From Lytechinus pictus (Eukaryota > Echinodermata > Echinoidea > Temnopleuroida > Toxopneustidae), in contig NC_087259.1 of NCBI RefSeq assembly GCF_037042905.1, positions 25,007,001 through 25,071,000 on the forward strand: a DNA stretch of 64,000 nt, given 5' to 3'. Under the pieces are notes generated by a model that saw nothing but the letters and a program-made list of their open reading frames with translations, was not told the DNA's origin and searched no databases. Both the position numbers and the translations under genes were made by a program. Positions 35,857-47,900 of this stretch are shown here, piece after piece; position 1 is the first letter of the stretch, and the number at the start of each line of letters is the position of its first letter.

Positions 35857-38795
35857 ATGGCTCATCTAAGCCAGAATATACTTCTACTTATGCTGCTTGT
35901 TCCTGCGACTCTGGCATGTGTCAGGAGTTTAGGAGGAGGTGCTACCTACGATGGACCTGATCAATGTCATGGTTTGCAGTGCCCAAGATACAGAACCGTC
36001 ACAGAGGTTCCCAAGGTGAGAATCTCCCTTGGACGGCTCATTTTAAGAAATGGAAGTTTGAATTATAATTTTTGTCATCTGCACATGTATCATTGTATGT
36101 ATCCTGTTAACTGTGTATAAGCATAATACTTGCCATCAAAGTTGTGTTAAATATCATGTATTGTGCCATTGCATAAAACTTTCCGCTTTTTTTTGTTTTT
36201 TTTTAAATTATCATTTATGTTTTTTTGTTCTAATGATGTTATGATCATTTGTAAATAGTTTAATTATGTTTGATTTTTTAGTTTTGTTTATACTTGGTCC
36301 GTGTTGACCCAATAAAACATATAAATACAAAAAAAGAATCCCCCTTGGAAGAGCAACTATGCTTTTTGTTGGCAAGTATCATTATTCATATCTTTATCGT
36401 ATATCATTTTCATAATGTAGTGATATGACACAAAGATATCAGAAATCATTCTTTGATTTTAATGCAGGATAAGGTAGGAAGAAGTAGGATATAATATAGT
36501 GGTTATGTCTCCGGACGTTATTTTGATAAAATCGTTCAGGGTTCGATTCCCGCCGTGGTACGAACGTCCTCGGCAAGTGACCTTGATCTACATTTGCCAC
36601 ACTTGACCCAGGTGAGGTTTATGGCCTAATACGCGGTAGGAATAGTCTTCGAAATGCTTCAAGCCCCTTGTTTGCAGTTATGATAAAACCGGGGTATAAT
36701 AATGTAAAAGTTTGTAGTGAATACATATATATATATAATTTCTTACAAATCTTCTTTTGATATTTTCATAATTACGAATGGCTATTTATTCAATATCTGA
36801 TTTGTTTTCTTCTATTTGTAGAAATACGAGAAGCGAGTTTATGAGCCCGCCAAGTGGGTATCTACTACAGTAATGGGTCTTACTCATGATGAAGCTACAA
36901 GTACTGGATTCATGAGACTTTTCGACTACATAGATGGTGAAAATGACGAAAGTAAGTCCTTTATATTACAACTTTGGTGTACACAACACTTTTTACCCCT
37001 GGGCAAGGGTGGCGTCAGGACAATTTGATAGGAGTGGGGAAGGGGGCAGGGGGCTAGACGACCTAAGGTTGACGTCATATTTTTTCTTAACAGAACTATA
37101 TAGAGGTATTGTAGATGTATTCACGACCAAGGCGTCTCCCTTTTATACCATTTTCTTTCCTTGATCTCCTTTTCTCCCCTTTTCTCCCTTTACATTACTA
37201 CGGGGAAAAAAGCTGTTGACTGCCCCCTTTGGCACCACTCCTACTGTAGGGGCTCGCTTCATAAAAAATATAAATAAAACGGGAAATTTTGCCATTATTT
37301 TACCTTGTCAAACCTTGGAAGTTAAAGTAATTGTAACTGTAACGGTAGAATTGGTGTCCTAGCTTATACACAACAATCTTATTTGTTCCTATTTACCAAT
37401 GATATGATAAACCCCAGATCTATTAGTCTGCATCATAAAATGGTGAACCTTCTGAAGTTTACACCGGCAGGGCAGTAGACTGCAAATCACCAGTGTGCTG
37501 CTCACGTGTGGGTCAGAGTGTTGCTCTGAAACTTTCTACAGATATTTTGTTCTTTATATTAGGATCCAATAAGTTCCAAGCTCTAATAGTTCTTGGAAAG
37601 AATTAATTTTTGTAAGTTTCTGTCCGGGTGATATCCTAATCACATGACTGGCTGAAATCTGTATATGACTGGTCATTTATTTTAGCTTTTTCTAATGACT
37701 GATACTGACGACTATCATAGTTCCGTTGCCCAGCCATAGGTTTTGAGATAAAAATGAATTATGATAAAAGTAGGATGCACTTCACAATCTTGCACACCAT
37801 ATATAAAACACATCATTTCCGGGAATTAGATTAGTTACCTGCATGCACTTGAAAAGTCGTTACCTAGCAACAAAGTTATTCATTTCGATTTCTTTTTTTC
37901 CTTCCAGAAAAGAAGGTTGAGATGACCGCTCCCGTTGCGGTAAGGGTCATCCCTGGACAAGGTCCAGCTTGTGAAACCAATTTCACCATCTATTTCTTCG
38001 TTCCCTTCGAGTACCAAGAAGCATCCAATCCACCCCCTAACCCAAGCAATCCTAATATTAGCATCGTTGACTTCCCAGAGTTGACGGTTTATGTTGGGTA
38101 AGTACATTTTGCATCCAATTTGCGTATTTCTTATAAGTGAATAGATTGACAGTAAAGCTAGCACTGGGACAGATTGTGCTTTGATTTTAAATACTTTGTT
38201 AGTTGGAATGAAAGTGAGTTCCTAATAAGATATTAGAATACTAAATTAGAATATGTATACATATTCATCATTTAATGTCATCGAGAAATGAAACTGCTTT
38301 TATTTGCTGTTCAAACCAGTCATTTCGATTGGCTGGTATTGTCTTTGTCTCAGTTAACTTTGAATATAAATGGCATTAGCACTTGAGACATAGGCTCGTT
38401 TATTGATTAAAAAATAATTTTAATTCATTGATAAATTTGAGAAAAAGCACATTTTCTAACTTAAGTATTATTAAAAGGAAAAGTCATATTTATACCCCTG
38501 ATAGAATCAACATTAGATATACAATTTTATAGTGATATTTTAAACGCAGTTGTGTAAATTACTTTTGTTTTCATGCAGAAAATTTGGAGGAAGGGCTGAG
38601 GACGATGACTGGATTGAGAACGAAACAAAACTGGGAAACATCTTGATCGAACTGGGAATAACCTTTGAAGAGTCAGTGTACTATACAGCCGGTTATGATA
38701 GCCCGTTCAGATTATGGTACAGACATAATGAGGTCTGGCTTCTCGCAAAAGACGCGGAAGACGCAGGAGATACGAATGTAATAGAGTCTTTGTAA
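35857..38795 (+). CDS. Secreted SOUL-domain (HEBP2-like) heme-binding-family protein, four coding exons
   Basis: Exons 35857-36015, 36822-36951, 37908-38097 and 38579-38795 (TAA) join to 696 nt, 231 aa, with canonical GT-AG sites and phases 0, 1, 2. The SOUL domain runs from about residue 50: YEPAKWVSTTV, EMTAPVAVRV and, near the C-terminus, VYYTAGYDSPFRL followed by NEVWLL, all matching the HEBP2/SOUL pattern. SOUL proteins bind heme or porphyrins (family knowledge). Unlike mammalian HEBP2, this one starts with a hydrophobic signal peptide (residues about 8-20, likely cut before Cys21) and has NFT, NIS and NET sequons, so I infer a secreted glycoprotein. AATAAA at 39054-39059 is a good polyadenylation signal; another is near 38801. 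Confidence 0.92.
36490..36705 (+). mobile_element. tRNA-derived SINE in intron 1 of the SOUL gene
   Basis: The head has ATAGTGGTTATG (A-box-like) and GGTTCGATTCC (B box) about 45 bp apart, then TTGACCCAGGTGAGGTTTA, and a tail with TATAATAATG. It shares the CCAGGTGAGG body with the SINE at 7756-8036 and so is probably related. Confidence 0.6.
37008..37250. repeat. Dispersed G-run repeat, copy 2, in intron 2 of the SOUL gene
   Basis: Shares GGCGTCAGGA, GGGGGC, ACGACCTAAGG, GTCATATTTTTT and the CTCCCTTTT... pyrimidine block with 29575-29765, in the same order. Ends near TGGCACCACTCC. Confidence 0.5.
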
Positions 38796-39540
38796 GAACT
38801 CAATAAAAACATTACAGTTATCTATCGATGACGTATTCGTGACGTAACGCAATATAGTCACTGATACAACTCGCTGCATTAAGTGGACATCGTTTGGTCA
38901 CAACTCGGAAGGAAAATAGAATTACGAACGTATTTAGTTATGGAAGTGTGGATACATTGTATGACGTAAATAAGTATAGACCAATGTCTACCCAAGCGAT
39001 AATTGTTAGTGAGATGATTCCTTGGTATAACAATGAAGTGATTTAAATTGCACAATAAAAATGATCACTAATTATTATTTAAGTTACTGAATGCGCAATA
39101 AACTTAATAAAATCAATATTCAATCGCAGTTGGAGTAATCGTAGATGATATACCACCCTGTAATTGATCGTGTACGTGACTTGAAAAAAAAAAGAAACAT
39201 TTATCTACATCTACACTCTGCAGATTTCTCTTTTCGGCAATGATTATCTGTACAAAACATCTGAACAGCTCGAATTCCAGATATTCCTGTGCACGTCGCT
39301 ATAGGACTTTTGATTTGATCAGTGGAGGCCGGGTGCAAAACCTAGATTTTGACAATATTCCCCCCAAAAAACATATTGGGTTTAGAAAATTATGTATATA
39401 TTCTTTCATCTTACCAATATTTGTTTTCCAAATGCATATCATATACGCAGTAAAATAAAATCAAACAATTGGAAATGTATAATGTTTATGACTCCGCGGT
39501 TGTATGCAAATTTTCGGTTTTGGTTGAAAGAGTGTTAATA

Positions 39541-39575
<35 letters not shown>

Positions 39576-41897
39576 GCTTGAATTATTCCAAGTAATAAAA
39601 AAACGTAAACCATGTTGTCTAATTAAGCTTTTTCTGTTGTGCAGGTAAAACTTTATTTCACCTTGTTTTCTACATTTGCTTGTTTGCTTTTTTTTTTTTA
39701 TCTATGCAGTAGTTTGATAAAGCTTACAACCATTTATTATTTGTTTCATTTACATTTGTCTGATAAAGCAATAAACCTGAGAAAGGCCAGGTGCCAAAAT
39801 AAAAGTGAATTAAGGATTCAGTCTCTTTCAAGTTTATATATTGTATATAAGTTTAAAAAAAAATTGTGAGATTAGGAATTTATGAATACAGAAACGAGAT
39901 GAGAAAAAGGGGGGGAAATGCAAATATAAGTGTGTGTGTGTGGGGGGGGGGGGGTTGTGTGAGAGATTAGGAATACAGAAACGAGGTGGGAAAGGAAAAA
40001 TGCGAATATAGGTGGGGGGGGGGGGGTTGGTAAGAACGAGGAGGATGAAGCATAAACGACAATGGTGAGGGTAGGCAAAATGCAGGGATAAACATGTTTA
40101 AATATAAACCGGAATAGGAACAAGACTACATAATAGGCCTCATCGGATATATAATGATTTTACTGGAGTATTAAGAAGGTGAGGGCAGGATAAATATACA
40201 AATATTTTTTGCAAACTAATAAAACGGAAAATGTTTGTTTTAGGTAGACAATGGGGTAGGATTTTTTTAAGCGTCTGAACAGGCTTGTGTAATGGTTGTG
40301 CTTTATACGACAATGTCAATGAATTCAGTCGAGCGCCATCTCTTGAATATTGTCCAATGAAACAAATAAGATAGGATATCACCAAAAGTGAGTGATAAGC
40401 TGTGTCTTTGGAATATATATATGATCTGAACATCATTATAATATGCCATATTGTTGTTATTTAATAGATCACATCCCCTATCAGTTGGCGAGAGCCCTTT
40501 GTTCTAATTTGTATTAAATATTTAGGTTTAAGGTTTATTGTATGATTTAGATAAGGTTTAATGTATAATTTAGTAAATAAATATATTTTGTAAAGCGCTT
40601 AGAGAGTCTTTTGACTATTACGCGCTAAATAAATTTCAAGGAGCTCTATTCATCAAAATAAATATCCATGTTTAGTTGACAAAAAAAGGGGGGGGCAAAT
40701 ATTTGAGTTAAAAGAGGAACTCTAAATCATCTTAAGTTGGGTTAATATTACATGTATACATGCATGCCTATTACGATTCTGATTATCCATAAGAATAACA
40801 TGTATTTCATTTTTTTTTATATTGTGAATCATACCCCTTTCCTCGTGAACAGTGGTGACAGTACGGTTGGGGCGGCTGGCAGGGGGTGACCACCGCCTCT
40901 GATTTTTTTTTAAGTTGTAGGAAAAAAAATAAAGGGGAGATAAAAGGAAGGGTGGAAAAAAGGGAAAAGGAGAGCGAAGAAAGAAAAGCGTGACTAAAAG
41001 AAAGGTCGTGTACGGTGTAACTCGATATACTCATTTAACTCAATTTAGAAATCAAAATACATCGTTCTGTCCCCTATTAAATCACACTGGTTCCGCCACT
41101 GCTCATGAAAAACAACATACGTCAAAGCGACAAACAACATAATTTACCTTGTGATATTTGTGAAAAAATAATCCATATGGTTGTCAGATATCTACATCCG
41201 TATGGTAATATTTATTTACTTGAGGGAAAATTGAAATAAATCGACACACATTTATTCATGGCAGCACATTGAATTACGCCGTAATCTAAATTCAGACACC
41301 ATCCTCAGCAATATACGAATTAGTCAATATTACTTTTAAAAACCTTACGGTTCTTTTCAATATGCATTTTATTTAATTACACCCAATGCCATTATGAAGA
41401 AAAAACAATCCGCGCAATATATGCAACGAATACCGAAGAATAATCCGTGTATGTTTGCATGTGGTTTTTTTTTTTAATTTCTCATGGAACATTGAATATA
41501 TCCATGAATAAACCCTGCAAGAAAGGATGATGTTATCATGGAATGCATGTGAGAATCACAACCACCGTTGCAGGCGTTGAATCCGTTTTCACATTGATGA
41601 GCTCCATTATGTTAATGAGATGGAGAGAAATCGATGATGAGAGTTAGATTTTTGTCGGCCAATCAGGAGCGACCATCAAGGCAGATGGCGGTCATGGAAA
41701 AGCTTTAATCTGCAAGTCTGCAACCGAGGCGTAGTAATAAGGTATCTTCTCATAGATGATAGTGCTTCAAGCGTGTGGCTATTATACAGTAATAAACAAA
41801 TATGATTATTTATCATAATTGGTTGTCATAAATACAACACTTGATTTAGAGTGAAGTGACGATGGGATATAAGGTGAATGGCTGAAGGAGCGGTAGC
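38796..41897. other. Intergenic region between the SOUL and AJM1-like genes
   Basis: Contains the SOUL 3' UTR (to about 39075), a TA microsatellite (39538-39574), GT and poly-G runs (39930-40030), and a segment with AAGCGCTTAGAGAG and CGCGCTAAATAAA (40580-40640) that resembles the tail of a retroelement. The last few hundred bases should hold the AJM1-like promoter and 5' UTR; I see no clear TATA box. No gene is supported. Confidence 0.5.
39538..39574. repeat. TA microsatellite
   Basis: Near-perfect alternating TA with one CA interruption. Confidence 0.9.
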
Positions 41898-41910
41898 ATG
41901 CATGCTTTGA
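41862..41910 (+). promoter_or_regulatory. Two upstream ORFs at the AJM1-like start
   Basis: ATG at 41862 opens a 7-codon frame ending TGA at 41883-41885, in the same frame as the main start. ATG at 41878 opens a 10-codon frame in another frame ending TGA at 41908-41910, overlapping the main ATG at 41898. If these bases are in the mRNA, the overlapping one should reduce initiation at 41898, which has A at -3. Confidence 0.4.
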
Positions 41911-44900
41911 AGGAATATCGCGCAATACTCGAGCATGAAGACTATCAGGATCTATGTGCAAACAGTGACGATGACTTGTTCAAGCATCTGGATGGGAAGT
42001 CGATTCCAGGGTTGGTGGGAGTCGGTAAACGAGCTCGACTATGGCCGTTCTTTCTCGAGAGCATCACCGAGGAGGTAGAGCCATTGACGACTAGCAGGGA
42101 GGCATCACCTCTCATTTCAACGCGGCCTCGACTGCAACCTGTAAATCATCCTTCGCTCCCTCCTCTCCATCAGCCGACATCTGATGTCGATGACCTAGTT
42201 GTCGATGATGATAGCATCTCTGTAGCGACGAAGCCGCGTCGAAGCCACATCATCACCAACGCCCGGTATTTCGCAATTTTAGGAAGAAACGGAAGGTACT
42301 CCATCGTGATCAAGGAACCACCTGGTGTCGCCCAAATCCTGCCAGTGACTAATAACTCGTACATTTATTGTGATAACAACAATATAGAAACGCCTGCGAT
42401 CGCGTCTGAGAATCCGTCATGCCTGCCTGCCCCCTTGACAATAGGCGAGCCCAATGTGACGGCCGTCAATAACAATAACCCCGTACAGTCGTTGAGTCGT
42501 ACGGGGCAAAGTACACATCAGGCGAATTCGCTTCATACAAACTGTGTCAATAGAGATGCAATACCGAACGTTATAACATTTGAGAATATTAACGGCCATG
42601 TTTCGTATGATTCGACAGAGGAGCTAGAAGTGATAACGCCTGACTCGGATCCATATGGATATATTGGAGATTTTTCTTGTGATCAGAAGGAGGAGAATAT
42701 TTTAAGTGAAGCAGAACATGAAATAGCCTGTGAGGAAAATTTTGGAAATAGCAGTGATAATACTACCGGCGGAATGTCGACGTTCTTCGGGCCAAAGCCC
42801 CAGAAACGGGTGGTGATTGTTCGCTCAGCTGAGGCACAGAAAAAACATGATCAAGCAGATGCAAGAAGAAGGGAAGGTAAGGACACGAAGAGAAGAAAAA
42901 AGGCGGTTAAAATTGCCGTGGTAGAAGATGATCCTAACGCCCCTGTGCCTAAAAGTATTCTGAAAAACATAAAATCTGACAAAAGTAAACAATCTGCGTC
43001 AAAACAAGAATCTTTGGAGAGGATTGATAAATTATTTTATAATCAAAACAACAGATATCCCCTCGAAGAGAATGCTAATTTTATGCGTGACCATGGAAAC
43101 GCTGGTATGCAACCGATTTATGCTAATGTGAGTAGAGGAGGAACGCTTCGGAGGAATTATAATAATGGAAACACGACTGAGGTAGAAGCCAGGTATCCGT
43201 CACCTATCCAATATTCTGAAATACAACATGGGGTTAAACACCAATATAGAGATAGAAATGGAATTGAGGAAGAGATGCATTATAAACACCCAAGGAAATA
43301 TGTCAGGCATGCTGATGTGCATCATCCAGGGGGTCAACCAAATGGGGGCGGGTTGCATCCCGGTCATCAACAAAGGATGCATCATGGCCCCTCCCCTGCT
43401 GGATCTCAACAAAGCTTGGCATCCACAGTGTCAATACAAGCACCTTCAGTGCAAGGTTTAACACCAGAGGAACAGCAGTTGATTTACAACCTCCGCCAAG
43501 AAAGAGGTGTCCAGCAACAAGGGGAACGGGGGCAAGGTGGACCCCCTCTTTTATATCCCCCTGGAATGAATGCTGCTGCAAGTGGACAGTCGATTTTATC
43601 TACGTCAACGCTTCATAGTCAAAATGAAGTACCTCGTGTCCCTCATCGCCCCATTCTTAACCAGATGCGAAATCCTAAGGAAAATCCCAAAGGAACTCCT
43701 CCATCTACCCTTCCTAGAGGAAGAACCCTGCCTAGAGAAGGAACTCTCCCTAGAGAAGGAACAATTCCTCGAGGAGGAACAATTCCTCGCGAAGGAACAA
43801 TTCCTCGGGAAATGAGACAGAATACCTTAGCTGCTCCTCAGCAACACCAGAGGGACAATACACGAGGGCAGCGAGATAAACACATACAAGGTCCCCCACA
43901 ACATCCACAACAAGCAACAGGAAGAGGAGTTCCCCCAGGACACCATCAGCAGCGGCAACACCCTGGGAGTCCACAGCGTCAACATCCTCAACAACATGCG
44001 AGATTAATGACTGGAGACACCATTCCTCCTCCTTTACCTGAACGCGACCATAGAGGGAGGAGAACGAGGGTTCACACCCATCCAGAGAAAAGTCACATGC
44101 CGCCACAGTTTGAGTCACACTATGCTGTAGGAAATGTGAAAGAGCATCAACCAAACAGGCAACAACCTCATGTTGCTCCTTATCAACCGCATCAACAGAG
44201 GCAGCAACAAATCCAACATCACCAAAACCAGCAACACCAACTGCCCCGTCACCCCAACCAGCAGCATCCTCCATATCATCCAAGCCTGGAACAACAACAG
44301 CCACCACTCAGTCAACAAAAGCAGCTGCAACATAATCAACAGCACAAGGAAGCTAAGCAACGTATGTTACCCCGTAAAAATCAACAAGAAAAGATGATCC
44401 AGTTACAACGTCAAGTGCAGCAAGAAGTTGCTCCTACACCCGGTCCTCAGAATCAGGAGTCTAAAACAAATAGTTTGCCGAATATGGCATCTGGGAGGCA
44501 AACTCCACCAAATTATCAGTCTCAACAAATGGTGGAAGAGATACAACCAACACAAAAAGAACTTTTCCAAAAGTTGCTACAACCGCCGATTCCAGCTAAA
44601 CGTACCTCTCTTGGTGTAGACAACCAATCAGACGCGGATGTTTCAGTCTCCTCTAAAAGCAGTGACAGTGGTCACATTCCGCCTCCCATGAAATTGAAGG
44701 AAACATGTTTCTATTGGGAACCGACTGATGAACTTCTACGTGAACGTGACAAGAAATTTATCAGGCAAGAATCAGCAAAAATAGCTACTGAAGCTAAAGA
44801 AAAGAAGCTAAAAGGACGGAGAGCTCAGAGGCTAGCAAATGATGGGAAAATTCAATTACAAGGAGCAGAAAACATACAACCCCAGCCTAAGCCACAGCCT

Positions 44901-47900
44901 CGAAAAGATTTGAAGGAAACCCCTCTGGGACGAAGACCTCAGACTGAATCGGCAAGGCCGGAGCCTGAAGCCATCAGGCCAGAGCCCGAACCTGCAAGGC
45001 AAGACCCAGGAGTAGCACGGCAAGAAGATCAACATCCAAGAGTCGAAATGATAAGGCCTGAAGTAGACACCTTTCAAATCATTCCAGATCCAAATGTGAG
45101 AAGGCGCTTACAGACTCAGCTAACAGAAGGCTATCAAGATCCACAACTACAACAACAAGTGCAGCTAACACAAGAAAGCCAGCAGCATCAAACTCCAGAA
45201 GTACCGCAAGAGCAGCAACGTGAAGTTCAAAATCGAACCGTTCTGGAAGAGAGTCATAGGCCCCCGCCACAGCATGCATACTTCTCCCTGACTGGGAGGG
45301 TTAGTGTTAGTAGCTTGGCTGAACCATCACCTATACCAAATGAAGATGATGATAGCTTTTTCCGTGATTCTGATGATGACAATAGCATGTTATCCATCAT
45401 TGCTTTGGACAAAGAACCTCGAGTAAGAACAGGGAGAGGAAGTCATAATGAAAGCACATCCGATATTGTGATACATGTAGATCAGCAAGTCAAAGTGCCG
45501 GTTACCAAGAGAGCATATGTAACCGGCAAGGAGACTGTTTTCGGTGCGGAACCGGACACTGAACCGAATGAAACCGAATCTGAATTCCAATCAAGTGATC
45601 CAGAATTAGACAGTGACCCGACACAAAACCAAACAAATAGGAGGTCACAAGTGCGAACTCCTTCCTCAGAAGAAGAAGAAGCGGACCCCTTGCCCCTCGC
45701 TGAGCCATCCTTTAAAGTTATCAAATACCCGCCTGCCTTGTCACCAGCAGTGTCTTACACGATGTCAGATTTGAGCCTTTCGGGAAGAGAACCAAGAGTT
45801 AGCGCCGACGCATTCACCAAACACGCAAAACTTGGCAGAGTATTTTATCACTCCAATACCTGCCGAACCATCGCGCAGTCAAAATCTGAATCTAACCTTT
45901 CACGCAAAATATCACAACCTACTTCAAGCTTTCAACCTTCCCCGAGGGACGAACTTTCTCCTCCTCCATTGTCTTCATCAACAGCTCAGACCAGTCACAC
46001 CAAATCCGAATCAAATTTGGCTGTCCAAATTACCTATGAAGACTTCCCAGCCAAGGTGATGTCAACTGCGGTTCAAACTCGACCGAATCACGACTTCAGC
46101 TCACAGGTTGATCTTGATCAAATCTTATATGAAACGTCATTAGGACCTAAACCAAACTCTATTTCAATTCAGACATCAAATGAAGAATTGCATGACCGAC
46201 AACCCACCGATGCTATTATTGGTCCTCCCCCTACCCAGGCCATGAAAACCGAAATCCAGACTGTGGACAGCGAAATTCAAACCCTCCAATCCGAAGTGGA
46301 ACCTGTAAAAGCAAAAACTGAAACCACGGAAATGGAAATACAAACCGAAGATCTAATCAGCGATATTGAGAATAAACCGACTCCCGAGCCTCGTAACGTT
46401 GTCACTGAATCTGCGGAGTGCCAGACTTCTGATATACCTCTTGATGATCAAACGATAGGGTTTGGAGGGATCACAGCTAAATTTGTTGACATGGGATTGG
46501 CTCGCCCAAGAGTTCATTTTGATGCTGAACCTGCAGGACCGGACAATCCTTTCCAGGATTACAGTTCACCAACTTATGAAATGAAAGAGGAGGAAGTGTA
46601 CCACCAGTCCCCTACTGAATTACATGGGTATAATTCACACGACCAGGACATGCAATCACAGACACAAACCCAATATGCAAGTGAATCTGCATCATATTCT
46701 GACGAGGAAGAACCTGCTAAGGCACCAGTGGATAACAATACGTTTCCTCTACCTCCTGAAGTGATGCTGATGCAAGCTATGCCTGAACCTCTGGATGTTG
46801 GCTTTTACCGAGAAGATGATGAACTTCCGGTTTATCCGACACTCGAAACGATTCCGGAGGAATCTGAAGCAGGCTACTCCAGGGAACATAGTCTTATTAC
46901 TGGAACATTGTCGTATACAAGTGACGGGGAGGACTACCAGAGGGGTCTTACAGACCAACATGAGGACAGCGATGATGACGATGATGATAGTTCCGAAAGT
47001 GATGATGAAGATGTTGAAACAGAAAGAACGTTAGAAAATGAGGATGATAATGAAACGATACATGTGATGCCTTCATATTCTTCAATCCACCCCTATAGAG
47101 GAGATGCAGTGCGTGTTTATGTACCCAGTAATTCATCATCATTTGAAGATGTGAGCAGTGACGTAACACTAGAACCTGAGGATGGGAGTAAAGTTGGTGC
47201 CAGCCCTGCTGTGCAAGTTGTTGAGATGCCTTACATTGGCACACCCATCCATGAAGCCCAACTCAAGGATATGACCTTCCCATCTCAACGTGAAACACCA
47301 CCATCATCGATTGACGACAGGCAGTTTTATAGCAATACTGTAACACCCACGTCATCGTCCAGGACGATGTCGACTGGTGCACAGTGGCCCGGTGGGGATG
47401 GCTTCACAGGAAATGTCCAAGTGAAGAAGGAAACCCTCATTGATGACAGGTATGACCCTGATCAAGAAGTTGAACCTGCTGATAGAACTTTTACGATAGA
47501 AGACGATAAACATGACCAGTCAACTATATGGAACAGAGGGTCAGATAAGGATAACACCAATATGGTCGAAATAGTTGATCTTGAGCAGGAACCAAGGACT
47601 TGGGGACAAAGTCGAAGCGATCATGAACGATCTGAATTTTCAAGTGATGACGTCAGGAGTAGCGACGAAACCGTCATATCCAACAAGCATTCAAACGAAA
47701 TGGACATCCCACTTCACTTTGAGAAAGAATATTTACTTGAGCTGCCATCAACGAGGAATTATGTTCCTAATCCTAGTCGAATTGAAATGCATGGAAAGAA
47801 TTCTGTACCTCGTCTACAGCCCGAAATTGTTGACACCAAGGAATTTTACGCAAATAATCGAAGTGAAGATGAACGGACGAAGAAGGAAGATCCTTTTTAT

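Noticed and set aside
43750-44307. 185-codon minus-strand open frame and other long alternative frames inside the giant exon
   Set aside because: Shadows of the Gln/His- and Asp/Glu-rich coding frame; their Leu/Val/Ala and Ser/Phe richness follows from complementing those codons.
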